Assembly (NCBI RefSeq): GCF_013386115.1
Contig: NZ_JACAOR010000007.1
Span: 701,909-765,908, forward strand
Direction: 5' to 3'
Source: Pseudomonas gingeri
GTDB taxonomy: Bacteria; Pseudomonadota; Gammaproteobacteria; Pseudomonadales; Pseudomonadaceae
DNA: 64,000 bases
Shown here: piece after piece, positions 42,698 to 51,005 of the stretch
Layout: every line of letters starts with the position of its first letter
Numbering within the stretch: position 1 is the stretch's first letter
Notes under the pieces: generated by a model
Databases searched by the model: none
What the model saw: only the letters and a program-made list of their open reading frames with translations
Told to the model about the DNA's origin: nothing
Translations under genes and position numbers: made by a program

Positions 42698-42797
42698 GGG
42701 GGGTTCCCGGACATATGACGAATTGACGGGAGTCTATCCCAGGCTAACAGGTCGCAATACCCTGAATGCGACCTGCGGGACACGGTCGCGCAATGAA

Positions 42798-43955
42798 TCA
42801 GTTCCGGCGGTCCAGCAGGTTCACCACCAGGCGGTCGACCCAGCCCCACAGCCGCTGCTTCACCCGGCGCCACAACGGCCGTGCCTTCCAGGCTTCGAGG
42901 CTGACCGGCTGGCTGAGGGCGAAGTCGGCGATAAAGCTGGCCGTCACCGCCTCGGTCAACGACGGATCAAGCGCCTCGAGGTTGGCTTCCAGGTTGAAGC
43001 GCAGGTTCCAGTGATCGAAATTGCACGAGCCGATGCTGACCCAATCGTCCACCAGCACCATCTTCAAGTGCAGGAAACACGGCTGGTATTCGAAGATCTG
43101 CACCCCCGCCCTGAGCAGGCGCGGGTAATAGCGATGGCCGGCATAACGGACCGAAGGATGATCGGTACGCGGCCCGGTCAGCAGGAGCCGCACGTCCACC
43201 CCGCGCTGGGCGGCCCGACGCAGCGAGCGTCGGACCTTCCAGGTCGGCAGGAAGTACGGGGTCGCCAGCCAGATCCGTTGCTTGCCGCTGCTCAACGCGC
43301 GAACCAGCGATTGCAGGATATCGCGATGTTGCCGGGCGTCGGCGTAGGCCACCCGGCCCATGCCCTGCCCCGCCACCGGCAGCCGTGGCAGGCGCGGCAG
43401 ACCGAAATGGGCGACGGGCTTCCAGGCGGTGCGCTGTTCGTTGGCCAGCCATTGGCGGTCGAACAGCAACTGCCAGTCGAGCACCAGCGGACCGCGGATC
43501 TGCACCATGACCTCGTGCCATTCGAAACGGTCGTTGCCGGGCGTCCAGAACTCGTCGGTGACGCCCGTGCCCCCGACCACCGCCATGGACTTGTCCACCA
43601 GCAGCAGCTTGCGGTGATCGCGGTACAGGTTGCGCATGCCGCGCCGCCAGCGCAGGCGGTTATAGAAACGCAGCTCGACCCCGGCCTCGGTCAGTTGCCG
43701 GCGCAGCCCCAGGGTAAAGGCCAGGCTGCCATAGTCATCGAACAGGCAACGCACCCGCACCCCGCGCTCGGCCGCCTGGACCAGCGCCTGGACCATGGCT
43801 TCGGCGCACTCGCCGGCTTCCACCAGGTAAAGCTCCAACTCGACCTGGCATTCGGCGCGGGCGATCGCCACCAGCATCCGCGGAAAGAAATCCGGGCCGT
43901 CGATCAGCAGCTCGAAGGCATTGTCGCTGCGCCAGGGAAAGACCGCGCCGGCCAT
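42798..43955 (-). CDS. clsB: Cardiolipin synthase B (phospholipase D superfamily)
   Basis: A 385-residue protein of the PLD superfamily. HKD motif 1 is YRDHRKLLLVD (H114, K116, D121), motif 2 is LHLKMVLVDD (H296, K298). Both are intact. There are no N-terminal membrane segments, so it matches ClsB rather than ClsA. It makes cardiolipin or phosphatidylglycerol from phospholipids. It overlaps no gene but lies 1 nt from the YceI gene upstream (minus strand), so they share a transcript. Confidence 0.93.
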   Translation of the reverse strand: MAGAVFPWRSDNAFELLIDGPDFFPRMLVAIARAECQVELELYLVEAGECAEAMVQALVQAAERGVRVRCLFDDYGSLAFTLGLRRQLTEAGVELRFYNRLRWRRGMRNLYRDHRKLLLVDKSMAVVGGTGVTDEFWTPGNDRFEWHEVMVQIRGPLVLDWQLLFDRQWLANEQRTAWKPVAHFGLPRLPRLPVAGQGMGRVAYADARQHRDILQSLVRALSSGKQRIWLATPYFLPTWKVRRSLRRAAQRGVDVRLLLTGPRTDHPSVRYAGHRYYPRLLRAGVQIFEYQPCFLHLKMVLVDDWVSIGSCNFDHWNLRFNLEANLEALDPSLTEAVTASFIADFALSQPVSLEAWKARPLWRRVKQRLWGWVDRLVVNLLDRRN

Positions 43956-43956
43956 C

Positions 43957-44535
43957 TCAGCGCGCCGTGAAAATCAGCACCGCGCCCACCGGTACCGAAA
44001 GACTGATCGCCGACAGGCCGGCCACCTTGCGCAACGTCGTGAGGCCCGGCAGCAGGTCGAAATCCTCGGCATGCACCACCAGCGGTTCCAGGGTCACGAC
44101 CTGGAAGCGCCGGTCATCCAGACGGGTCGCCAACAGCTCGGCGTTGTAGCTGTGCTCCTGGCCATGCAGCCTGACCACCAGGGGCAGGCGCAGTTCGAGC
44201 TGGGCACCGGGCGCAAGGTCGTTGATCGGCTGGACATTGATCTGCGCGGTGACCCGCGCCTCGGGGTAGGTCTTGATCTCGAACAGATCACGACGCAGGC
44301 GCTCATCGCGCAAGGGAATGCCGGTATTGACCGACTCCAGCTCGACCTCGAGGGTCGCCACCCCCTGGCTATCGACCTTGCCATGCAGGGTCAGGAAGCG
44401 GTGGACTTCGGAGATATCGGCGTTCTTGGTGGTGACAAACGACAGGCGCGAAGACTCGTTGTCCAGGTACCAGTTGGCCTGGGCCGGCAGGGCCAGCACC
44501 CCGAGCAGGGCCAGAAGAAGGCGGGATCGGTGCAT
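43957..44535 (-). CDS. YceI family periplasmic lipid-binding-like protein
   Basis: A 192-residue protein with signal peptide residues 1-20 (LLGVLALPAQA). YceI lipocalin fold is indicated by NWYLDNESSRLSFVTTKNADISEVHRF and by LESVNTGIPLRDERLRRDLFEIKTYPEARV. Family members bind isoprenoid-type lipids or act in stress. It is immediately upstream of clsB; a link to membrane lipids is plausible but unproven. Confidence 0.9.
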   Translation of the reverse strand: MHRSRLLLALLGVLALPAQANWYLDNESSRLSFVTTKNADISEVHRFLTLHGKVDSQGVATLEVELESVNTGIPLRDERLRRDLFEIKTYPEARVTAQINVQPINDLAPGAQLELRLPLVVRLHGQEHSYNAELLATRLDDRRFQVVTLEPLVVHAEDFDLLPGLTTLRKVAGLSAISLSVPVGAVLIFTAR

Positions 44536-44599
44536 GCAAGCTCCTGATTGAACGTAGGCGTCACCTTAACCGGCGGCGGTTGAGGTGGCAAACGACGTC

Positions 44600-44929
44600 T
44601 CAGGGCTCCAGCCGACAGCCTTCCCGCTCACCGACCCAGACCGCCGTGCTGCTGCGCCCCAGGCCCTCGGCGCTGACCCGGCGCTGGTTCGGATCGTCGA
44701 CAAAACGACTGGTTGGCACCGACTGCTTCACATACCCGAGGCAATAGTCGGCGGCGTTGTGCATGACATACCGGCAGGAGCAGTACTCTTTGGCGGTATA
44801 GGCGCTGATGATCTGCGGGAAGGCCCGCAGGGCGACGCGCTCATGCCAGACCCAGGCAAACAGCGCCAACAGCAGCAACGCCAGCAGGCTGATGATCGGG
44901 TGGCGACGCACAAGACTGGCGGACTTCAT
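44600..44929 (-). CDS. Small membrane-anchored hypothetical protein
   Basis: A 109-residue protein: cytoplasmic KSASLVRRH, one membrane segment at ~13-29 (ISLLALLLLALFAWVWH), and a periplasmic domain with Cys pairs in EYCSCRYVMHNAADYCLGYV and a Cys in EGCRLEP. Its ATG overlaps the end of the serine hydrolase gene by 4 nt (ATGA), so the two are translationally coupled. The Pseudomonas databases call similar proteins amidase on weak grounds; I make no such claim. Confidence 0.75.
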   Translation of the reverse strand: MKSASLVRRHPIISLLALLLLALFAWVWHERVALRAFPQIISAYTAKEYCSCRYVMHNAADYCLGYVKQSVPTSRFVDDPNQRRVSAEGLGRSSTAVWVGEREGCRLEP

Positions 44930-46026
44930 GGCAGCACCTTCGGCGCGAAGACCACCAGGGCACGCTTGAGCAGTTCGTTGTGACGATAGCTGCCGTCGCG
45001 GTCATCGCCGTAGCGCACGATCACCAGGCCGGCACTGGGGACCACATACAATACCTGTCCCCAGTGCCCCAGGGCGGCGAAGGTGTCTGACGGCGCATCG
45101 GGCCATGGCTTGGGCGCCCCGTCGATGGAGCGATTGAGCCACCACTGGCCGCCCGCCACGGCTTCATCCTGCCCCGGCTTGTACCCGGAAAACGGGCGTC
45201 GGTTGAAATCGACCCAGGCCTTGGGCAGCAACTGCCGATCCTGCCAGCGACCGTTGCGCTCCATCAGCAGGCCGATCCGGGCCAGGTCGCGGGCGGTCAT
45301 GTAGGCATAGGACGAAGCCACGAAGGTGCCGCTGCCATCGCGTTCCCAGACCGCGCCACGAATGCCCAGCGGGTCGAACAGCGCCGTCCAGGGGAAGTCC
45401 GGGTAACGCTGGGCACCGACGATCTGGCGCAGCGCCGCCGCCAGGACGTTGCTGTCCCCGCTGGAGTAACGGAAGGCCCGGCCGGCCGGGCTGTATTCGC
45501 CATGGCCGGCGGTGTAGCCGGCCATGTCGGCGTGGCCGAGGGTGTAGAGCATCGCCACCACCGAGGATTTCAATGGCGCATATTCATAGTCTTCCTGCCA
45601 GTCGATGCCCGACGACCAGTTCAGCAGGTGCTCCAGGGTGACCTTGGGGTGTGCCTGGAAAGGCGGGTAGAACTTCGCCACCGGATCGTGCAGTTGAAAC
45701 AGGCCTTCGCCATAAGCCACGCCCAGGACCGTCGCCATGATGCTCTTGCTGATCGACCAGGTGAGGTGCGGGGTATCGACGCGGGTCGGGCCGGCATACT
45801 GCTCGTAGACGATCCGCCCCTGGTGGATCACCAACAGGGCATCGGTGCGCACCCCCTTGCGGGTTTCGTCGTCGCGCGGTGGAAAGGCATAGGCCTGCAG
45901 GGCTTCGACGGCAGGACCGGCGACCTTTGGACCTTCGGCCCATTCGGCACCGGGCCAGCTTTCGGCACGGACGGTGGAGGTGACCAGCAGCAGGAAAACC
46001 GCGAAAAAAGACGAACCCTTGGGCAT
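44926..46026 (-). CDS. Exported serine hydrolase (beta-lactamase/penicillin-binding fold)
   Basis: A 366-residue protein with signal peptide ~1-21 (LLLVTSTVRA). The class C beta-lactamase fold is shown by the nucleophile motif SISK (Ser91, Lys94), YSSGDSN as the YxN-type element and a C-terminal GHWGQVLYV triad strand. It belongs to the broad beta-lactamase-related/esterase family (6-aminohexanoate hydrolase-like); the substrate is unknown and antibiotic hydrolysis is not implied. It is coupled to the 109-residue membrane protein. Confidence 0.88.
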   Translation of the reverse strand: MPKGSSFFAVFLLLVTSTVRAESWPGAEWAEGPKVAGPAVEALQAYAFPPRDDETRKGVRTDALLVIHQGRIVYEQYAGPTRVDTPHLTWSISKSIMATVLGVAYGEGLFQLHDPVAKFYPPFQAHPKVTLEHLLNWSSGIDWQEDYEYAPLKSSVVAMLYTLGHADMAGYTAGHGEYSPAGRAFRYSSGDSNVLAAALRQIVGAQRYPDFPWTALFDPLGIRGAVWERDGSGTFVASSYAYMTARDLARIGLLMERNGRWQDRQLLPKAWVDFNRRPFSGYKPGQDEAVAGGQWWLNRSIDGAPKPWPDAPSDTFAALGHWGQVLYVVPSAGLVIVRYGDDRDGSYRHNELLKRALVVFAPKVLP

Positions 46027-46100
46027 GGGGCAAGCTCGGAGAAATAACTTTGACGAGTGTAACGAGATTTGATGACAGTTCTGCTCAGCGCCCTGCCTGC

Positions 46101-46979
46101 TCAGGGTTGGGCCAGGGCCTTTGCCAGGCGCCTGGCCCGTGCACCGGCGGCGATATCCAGCACTGCGCGATCACGCAGCCACATATCCCGCCACGCCACC
46201 GGGCCCTGGGCGAATGCCGCTTCCAGCTCGGTCTTGAGGGCCTCGAACTGGGCAAACAGGCCACCCAGCACGACATGCGCCGCCACTGAAGACGGGTTTT
46301 GTCGACTGGCCTCCGCGCATCCGGCCAACAGGCCCAGCAGGCGCAATTGCAGCGCTTGCGGCCAGTCGCTGTCCTGGCCGATCCCCTGCAGCCAGGCCGT
46401 CAGGGCGCTGAGGACATAAATGTCTTCCAGGGTGCGGAACGGCTTGATATAGGCATCCCAGCCATCACCGGCCAGGCGCTCACAGGCGGCGTTATCGAAG
46501 GATGCCTGGCCATGGCCGATATCCGGTATCAGCGGCAATGGCGGCAGGCGCTCCAGGCGGATACCCGGCTCCCCCGGATAGACGATCACCAGGCTCAGGC
46601 GCGGCGCATCACCTTCTTCTTCACTGCGCGCGGCCACCAGCAGCCAGTCGGCGGCATCGCCTCCGGTGACGAAATCCTTGTGCCCGGTCAGGCGCAGGTC
46701 GGCGAGGCGGGTCCGCATATCGGCCGGGCGCAGGCTGCGCTGCTCGGTCGCGCATAACGCGCCGAGACTGGCCGGGGCGCTGGGCCAGAGCATGCGCAAG
46801 GCCGCCTGATAACCCACCAGGAAGGCCAGCCCCGGCGAGGCCATGAGCCGTCCCCCGCGCACCGCCAGTTCGAACGGCGTCACCGCCCCCAGCGTTTCGA
46901 GCAGAACCGCATAGCCCTCCGCCAGATCGGTCGACGCAGGCAGGCGTTGGGGCGGATCGAGCAGGAATGACCAGGGCAT
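46101..46979 (-). CDS. Acyl-CoA dehydrogenase-like protein
   Basis: A 292-residue protein from the ATG at 46979, chosen since AAGGAG lies 7 nt upstream; an ATG eight codons earlier is possible. A beta-sheet middle domain like acyl-CoA dehydrogenase is seen at ~95-165 (LRLTGHKDFVTGGDAADWLLVAARS) with a C-terminal helical region. It is shorter than the usual 380 residues and lacks a clear catalytic Glu. It is divergent from olsB. Substrate unknown. Confidence 0.68.
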   Translation of the reverse strand: MPWSFLLDPPQRLPASTDLAEGYAVLLETLGAVTPFELAVRGGRLMASPGLAFLVGYQAALRMLWPSAPASLGALCATEQRSLRPADMRTRLADLRLTGHKDFVTGGDAADWLLVAARSEEEGDAPRLSLVIVYPGEPGIRLERLPPLPLIPDIGHGQASFDNAACERLAGDGWDAYIKPFRTLEDIYVLSALTAWLQGIGQDSDWPQALQLRLLGLLAGCAEASRQNPSSVAAHVVLGGLFAQFEALKTELEAAFAQGPVAWRDMWLRDRAVLDIAAGARARRLAKALAQP

Positions 46980-47109
46980 GGCGGGCTCCTTGGGGGCTGT
47001 CATATAAGCATCACCAAAGCTTCATGGCGATGACACCGGGGCTACATAGCCTGACTTTGCACAACAAAGTCGACTGGCCGCAACCCTGGCCGGCAACCGG
47101 AGACGCGTC

Positions 47110-47865
47110 ATGACTCAGATCGCCCGCATCAGCGACACCGGCAATGAACGCCGCCTGCAAGCCGAACGCCTGTTGGGCGCCGCGGCCTTGCAAGAAGCCC
47201 AGGCCTTGCGCTTCAACGTTTTCAGCGGCGAGTTCAATGCCAAGCTGAAAGGCGCTGAGCTCGGCCTGGATATGGATGATTATGATGTGCACTGCAGCCA
47301 CATCGGCGTGCGCGACCTGAACAGCGGCCGCCTGGTGGCGACCACCCGCCTGCTCGACCACAAGGCCGCCAACACCCTGGGCCGTTTCTACAGCGAAGAA
47401 GAATTCAGCCTGCATGGCCTGCGCCACCTGCAAGGCCCGATCCTGGAAATCGGCCGCACCTGCGTCGACCCGGCCTACCGCAACGGTGGCACCATCGCCG
47501 TGCTCTGGGGCGAACTGGCCGAAGTGCTCAACGAAGGCGGCTACAGCTACCTGATGGGCTGCGCGAGCATCCCGATGCAGGATGGCGGGATCCAGGCCCA
47601 GGCGATCATGCAGCGTCTGCGTGAACGCTACCTGAGCACCGAACACCTGCGCGCCGAACCGAAGAATCCGCTGCCGTCGCTGGATATCCCCGGCAACGTC
47701 ATCGCCGAGATGCCGCCGCTGCTCAAGGCCTACATGCGCCTGGGCGCGAAGATCTGCGGCGAACCGTGCTGGGACGAAGACTTCCAGGTGGCCGATGTGT
47801 TCATCCTGCTCAAGCGCGACGAGCTGTGCCCGCGTTACGCCCGCCACTTCAAGGCGGCCGTGTAA
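47110..47865 (+). CDS. olsB: L-ornithine N(alpha)-acyltransferase
   Basis: OlsB transfers a 3-hydroxyacyl chain from ACP to ornithine, the first step of ornithine lipid synthesis. The 251-residue GNAT-fold protein has RLLGAAALQEAQALRFNVF, DDYDVHCSHIGVRD, GPILEIGRTCVDPAYRNGG and YSYLMGCASIPMQDGG, all typical of OlsB. Ornithine lipids replace phospholipids when phosphate is scarce. It is followed by olsA, whose ATG overlaps the olsB TAA by one base. Confidence 0.94.
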   Translation: MTQIARISDTGNERRLQAERLLGAAALQEAQALRFNVFSGEFNAKLKGAELGLDMDDYDVHCSHIGVRDLNSGRLVATTRLLDHKAANTLGRFYSEEEFSLHGLRHLQGPILEIGRTCVDPAYRNGGTIAVLWGELAEVLNEGGYSYLMGCASIPMQDGGIQAQAIMQRLRERYLSTEHLRAEPKNPLPSLDIPGNVIAEMPPLLKAYMRLGAKICGEPCWDEDFQVADVFILLKRDELCPRYARHFKAAV

Positions 47866-48665
47866 TGAGCCGGCTGCGGGTGTATGCGCGGATAGCGCGG
47901 GTGCTGGTGGTGGTCGCCCTGGGCTTGAGCATGGCCAGTGTGTTCGGCGTGTTCGAACGCCTGGGTGTCGCCAACTCGATGGTCCGACGCCAGCGCTGGT
48001 CGCGGTTCTTCATGGCCCGGTTGAGCAATGCCCTGCCCTTTCGCGTAACGGTCCGTGGCACCTTGCCGACCCGGCCGATGCTCTGGGTCAGCAATCACGT
48101 GTCCTGGACCGATATCGCCCTGCTGGGAGCACTGACGCCGCTGTCCTTCCTGTCCAAGGCCGAAGTGCGTACCTGGCCGGTGGCCGGCTGGTTGGCGGCC
48201 AAGGCCGGCAGCCTGTTTATCCGCCGTGGCTCGGGTGACAGCCAGTTGATCCGCAAGCAGATGACCCGTCACCTGGAGCAACAGCATCCCTTGCTGATGT
48301 TCCCCGAAGGCACCACCACAGATGGCCGTTCGCTGCGCACCTTCCACGGTCGCCTACTGTCGGCGGCCATCGATGCGGACGTCTCCTTGCAACCGGTGGC
48401 GATCCGTTACCTGCGCGACGGACAGCCGGACATGCTCGCGCCCTTCATTGGCGACGACGATCTGCTCTCGCACCTGATGCGGCTGTTTTCCAACGATCAG
48501 GCCGAGGTGGAAATCCAGGTACTGGCGCCGATTGCCTGCAACGGCCAGGAACGCGCGGCCCTGGCCTTCCAGGCCCAGCAGGCGGTGCACATGGCCCTGT
48601 TTGGCGAAGTCGCCGAACCGAAGCGCACCACGCCCCGCCAGGTCGCCGAAGCCGAAGCGGCATAA
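47865..48665 (+). CDS. olsA: Lyso-ornithine lipid O-acyltransferase
   Basis: OlsA, a PlsC-type enzyme, adds the second acyl chain to lyso-ornithine lipid. Starting at the ATG at 47865 it is 266 residues long. One N-terminal membrane segment (~10-28), then acyltransferase motif I NHVSWTD (HX4D), motif II SLFIRRGSGDS and motif III FPEGTTT. The operon olsBA makes the whole pathway. Confidence 0.93.
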   Translation: MSRLRVYARIARVLVVVALGLSMASVFGVFERLGVANSMVRRQRWSRFFMARLSNALPFRVTVRGTLPTRPMLWVSNHVSWTDIALLGALTPLSFLSKAEVRTWPVAGWLAAKAGSLFIRRGSGDSQLIRKQMTRHLEQQHPLLMFPEGTTTDGRSLRTFHGRLLSAAIDADVSLQPVAIRYLRDGQPDMLAPFIGDDDLLSHLMRLFSNDQAEVEIQVLAPIACNGQERAALAFQAQQAVHMALFGEVAEPKRTTPRQVAEAEAA

Positions 48666-48668
48666 ACC

Positions 48669-48770
48669 CCTGTAGGAGCCGGCTTGCCGGCGATAGCGAT
48701 CGTACGGATATCGCCGGACCGCAGCGCATGACCGCCTGCGGCGGATCGCCGGCAAGCCGGCTCCTACAGG
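48669..48770. repeat. REPIN between olsA and acpH
   Basis: CCTGTAGGAGCCGGCTTGCC and its inverted copy ending at 48770 (GGCAAGCCGGCTCCTACAGG) with ATCGCCGG palindromes inside. The right arm supplies the TAG stop of acpH. Confidence 0.85.
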
Positions 48771-49345
48771 ACCTGCAACTGCTCCCGGGAAAACGCCTGC
48801 AACTCGGGATAGAAACGCCGGAAATCCTCACCCAGGGGCTCATACAGCAGCTCCAGCTCGTGCATCGCATGGGCCAGTTCCTCGGGCCGCGACAGGCGCC
48901 GGGAAATCCCCCGCAAGACCTGCCGCAACACGTCGAACTGCCGGTACGAACCCAACCAGTCATCCGCCGCCATATAGGGCGCGACCTGCGCCAGGCGCCC
49001 CGGCAGCCGCGGTTCGCTCGCCAGGAGCCGGTAGACCCCGGCGGTAAAGCTGTCCAGCGAACCCTCGGCGTACAAGCCCCAGTCCCGCGCCAGGCAATGA
49101 TCGAAGAACACATCCAGGACGATCCCGGCATAACGCCGGCGGGTCAGGCTGAAACGCGAGAGCGCCTGGTCCACCAGGGGATGTCGGTCGGTGAATACAT
49201 CGATCCGCCGATGCAGCTGGATCGCCGCCTCGATGGACGGGGTGAATTGCCCGTCCACACGCCCCTTGACGAAATCGCCGTAGAGGCTGCCGAGCAGTTG
49301 TTCCGGGCGCTGGCCGCCCAGATGGAGATGTGCGAGATAGTTCAT
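48764..49345 (-). CDS. acpH: Acyl-carrier-protein phosphodiesterase
   Basis: AcpH removes the phosphopantetheine arm of holo-ACP. The 193-residue protein begins MNYLAHLHLGGQRPEQLLGSLYGDFVKG, and has the conserved HRRIDVFTDRHPLV and DVFFDHCLARDW (metal-binding His/Asp HD-like motifs). Its last codons run into the REPIN, so the final LQVL-stop is formed within the repeat's edge. Confidence 0.92.
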   Translation of the reverse strand: MNYLAHLHLGGQRPEQLLGSLYGDFVKGRVDGQFTPSIEAAIQLHRRIDVFTDRHPLVDQALSRFSLTRRRYAGIVLDVFFDHCLARDWGLYAEGSLDSFTAGVYRLLASEPRLPGRLAQVAPYMAADDWLGSYRQFDVLRQVLRGISRRLSRPEELAHAMHELELLYEPLGEDFRRFYPELQAFSREQLQVL

Positions 49346-49364
49346 GCCACGCAGCTTAGCACCT

Positions 49365-49477
49365 TCGCTACCTATATCGTTATAACCCGATATAGCGATT
49401 TACGCTGAGGTCAGATCGAAATCATATTGGTATATCGCGAAATAGCGATTTATATTTCGCCCCATCGCGATATACCG
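49365..49477. promoter_or_regulatory. ArsR-type operator cluster upstream of the ArsR-MFS-xenB operon
   Basis: GGTATATCGCGA (49429-49440) and its exact inverted copy TCGCGATATACC (49464-49475) lie 23 nt apart; further ATATCG/CGATAT elements are TATATCGTTATAACCCGATATA (its two halves at 49373-49379 and 49388-49394) and repeated ATAGCGATTTA (49391-49402 and 49442-49452). The cluster is 26 nt before the start of the ArsR gene, ideal for autorepression. Confidence 0.65.
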
Positions 49478-49500
49478 TTTTACCACCCTGAGACACTGCC

Positions 49501-49803
49501 ATGACCATTGACCTCGACGAAATAATAAAAGCGCTGGCACACCCAGTACGCCGAGACATCCTCAACTGGCTGAAAGATCCGGAAACCCAGTTCCCGGACC
49601 AGCAGCACCACCATGAATACGGCATCTGCGCCGGACAGATCGACCAACGCTGCGGCTTGTCGCAGTCGACCGTGTCCGCCCACCTGGCGACGCTGCAACG
49701 GGCTGGCCTGATCAGCAGCCAGAAAGCAGGCCAGTGGCACTTCTTCAAACGCAACGAGGAAACCATCCAGGAATTCCTCCGCATCATGAGCCAAGAGCTC
49801 TAA
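49501..49803 (+). CDS. ArsR/SmtB family metalloregulator or ligand-responsive repressor
   Basis: A 100-residue winged-helix repressor: DLDEIIKALAHPVRRDILNWLKDP, then QIDQRCGLSQSTVSAHLATLQRAGLI. A His-rich stretch (QQHHHEYGICAGQ, residues ~35-47) may bind metal, but the operon encodes an efflux pump and an ene-reductase, so an electrophile sensor is as likely. It is the first gene of a three-gene operon and probably represses it. Confidence 0.88.
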   Translation: MTIDLDEIIKALAHPVRRDILNWLKDPETQFPDQQHHHEYGICAGQIDQRCGLSQSTVSAHLATLQRAGLISSQKAGQWHFFKRNEETIQEFLRIMSQEL

Positions 49804-49817
49804 AAGGACCGTACCCG

Positions 49818-50984
49818 ATGCCCCTCTCGCTACTTATCCTGGCCCTGAGCGCCTTCGCCATCGGCACGACCGAGTTCGTCATCATGGGCCTGTTGCCCGA
49901 TGTCGCGGCGGACCTCGGGGTCTCGATCCCCGGCGCCGGCTGGCTGGTGACCGGCTACGCCCTGGGCGTGGCCATCGGCGCGCCATTCATGGCCATGGCC
50001 ACTGCCCGGCTGCCACGCAAGGCGGCCCTGGTGGCCCTGATGGGCATCTTTATCATCGGCAACCTGCTCTGCGCGGTGGCCAGCGACTACAACGTGCTGA
50101 TGCTCGCGCGCATTGTCACCGCCCTGTGCCATGGCGCCTTCTTCGGCATCGGCTCGGTGGTGGCGGCCAACCTGGTCAGCCCGGACAAGCGTGCCTCGGC
50201 CGTGGCCCTGATGTTCACCGGCCTGACCCTGGCCAACGTGCTCGGCGTGCCCCTGGGCACCGCCCTGGGCCAACAGGCCGGCTGGCGCTCGACCTTCTGG
50301 GCGGTGACCGTCATCGGCGTGATCGCGCTGATCGGCCTGATCCGCTTCCTGCCGGCCAAGCGCGATGAAGAAAAACTCGACATGCGTGCCGAACTCGCGG
50401 CCCTCAAGGGTGCCGGCCTGTGGCTGTCCCTGAGCATGACCGCGCTGTTCTCCGCTTCGGTATTCGCCCTGTTCACCTACATCGCGCCGTTGCTCGGCGA
50501 AGTCACCGGCGTTTCGCCGCGGGGCGTGACCTGGACCCTGGTACTGATGGGCCTGGGCCTGACCGCCGGCAATATCATCGGCGGCAAGCTGGCGGACAAG
50601 AGCCTGTCGGCGACGCTGATCGGGGTGTTCATCGCCATGGCCGTGCTGGCCACCGTACTGACCTGGACCAGCCTGATTGTCGTTCCGGCTGAAATCACCC
50701 TGTTCCTCTGGGCCACCGCCTGTTTCGCCGCCGTCCCCGCGTTGCAGGTCAACGTGGTGACCTATGGCCAGGCCGCGCCGAACCTGGTCTCGACCCTGAA
50801 TATCGGCGCCTTCAACATCGGCAACGCCCTCGGTGCCTGGATCGGCGGCAGCGTCATCGCCCACGGTTTCGGCCTGACCAGCGTGCCCCTGGCCGCTGCG
50901 GCACTGGCAGTGCTCGCACTGCTGGTGACCCTGATCACCTTTCGCCAGGGCGGCAATGCCGACCTGGCTCCCGCTACCCACTAA
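49818..50984 (+). CDS. MFS transporter, DHA1 family (AraJ/YdhP-like)
   Basis: A 388-residue exporter, ATG at 49818 (MPLSLLILALSAFAIGTTEFV). Twelve hydrophobic segments. TM1 has the AIGTTEFVIMGLLPDVA typical of the sugar/drug efflux branch; motif A is degenerate. It lies 14 nt after the ArsR gene and 21 nt before xenB, so it is in the same operon; it may export the electrophile or drug sensed by the ArsR protein. Confidence 0.88.
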   Translation: MPLSLLILALSAFAIGTTEFVIMGLLPDVAADLGVSIPGAGWLVTGYALGVAIGAPFMAMATARLPRKAALVALMGIFIIGNLLCAVASDYNVLMLARIVTALCHGAFFGIGSVVAANLVSPDKRASAVALMFTGLTLANVLGVPLGTALGQQAGWRSTFWAVTVIGVIALIGLIRFLPAKRDEEKLDMRAELAALKGAGLWLSLSMTALFSASVFALFTYIAPLLGEVTGVSPRGVTWTLVLMGLGLTAGNIIGGKLADKSLSATLIGVFIAMAVLATVLTWTSLIVVPAEITLFLWATACFAAVPALQVNVVTYGQAAPNLVSTLNIGAFNIGNALGAWIGGSVIAHGFGLTSVPLAAAALAVLALLVTLITFRQGGNADLAPATH

Positions 50985-51005
50985 TCAGCAAAAAGGTTTG
51001 TGCAC

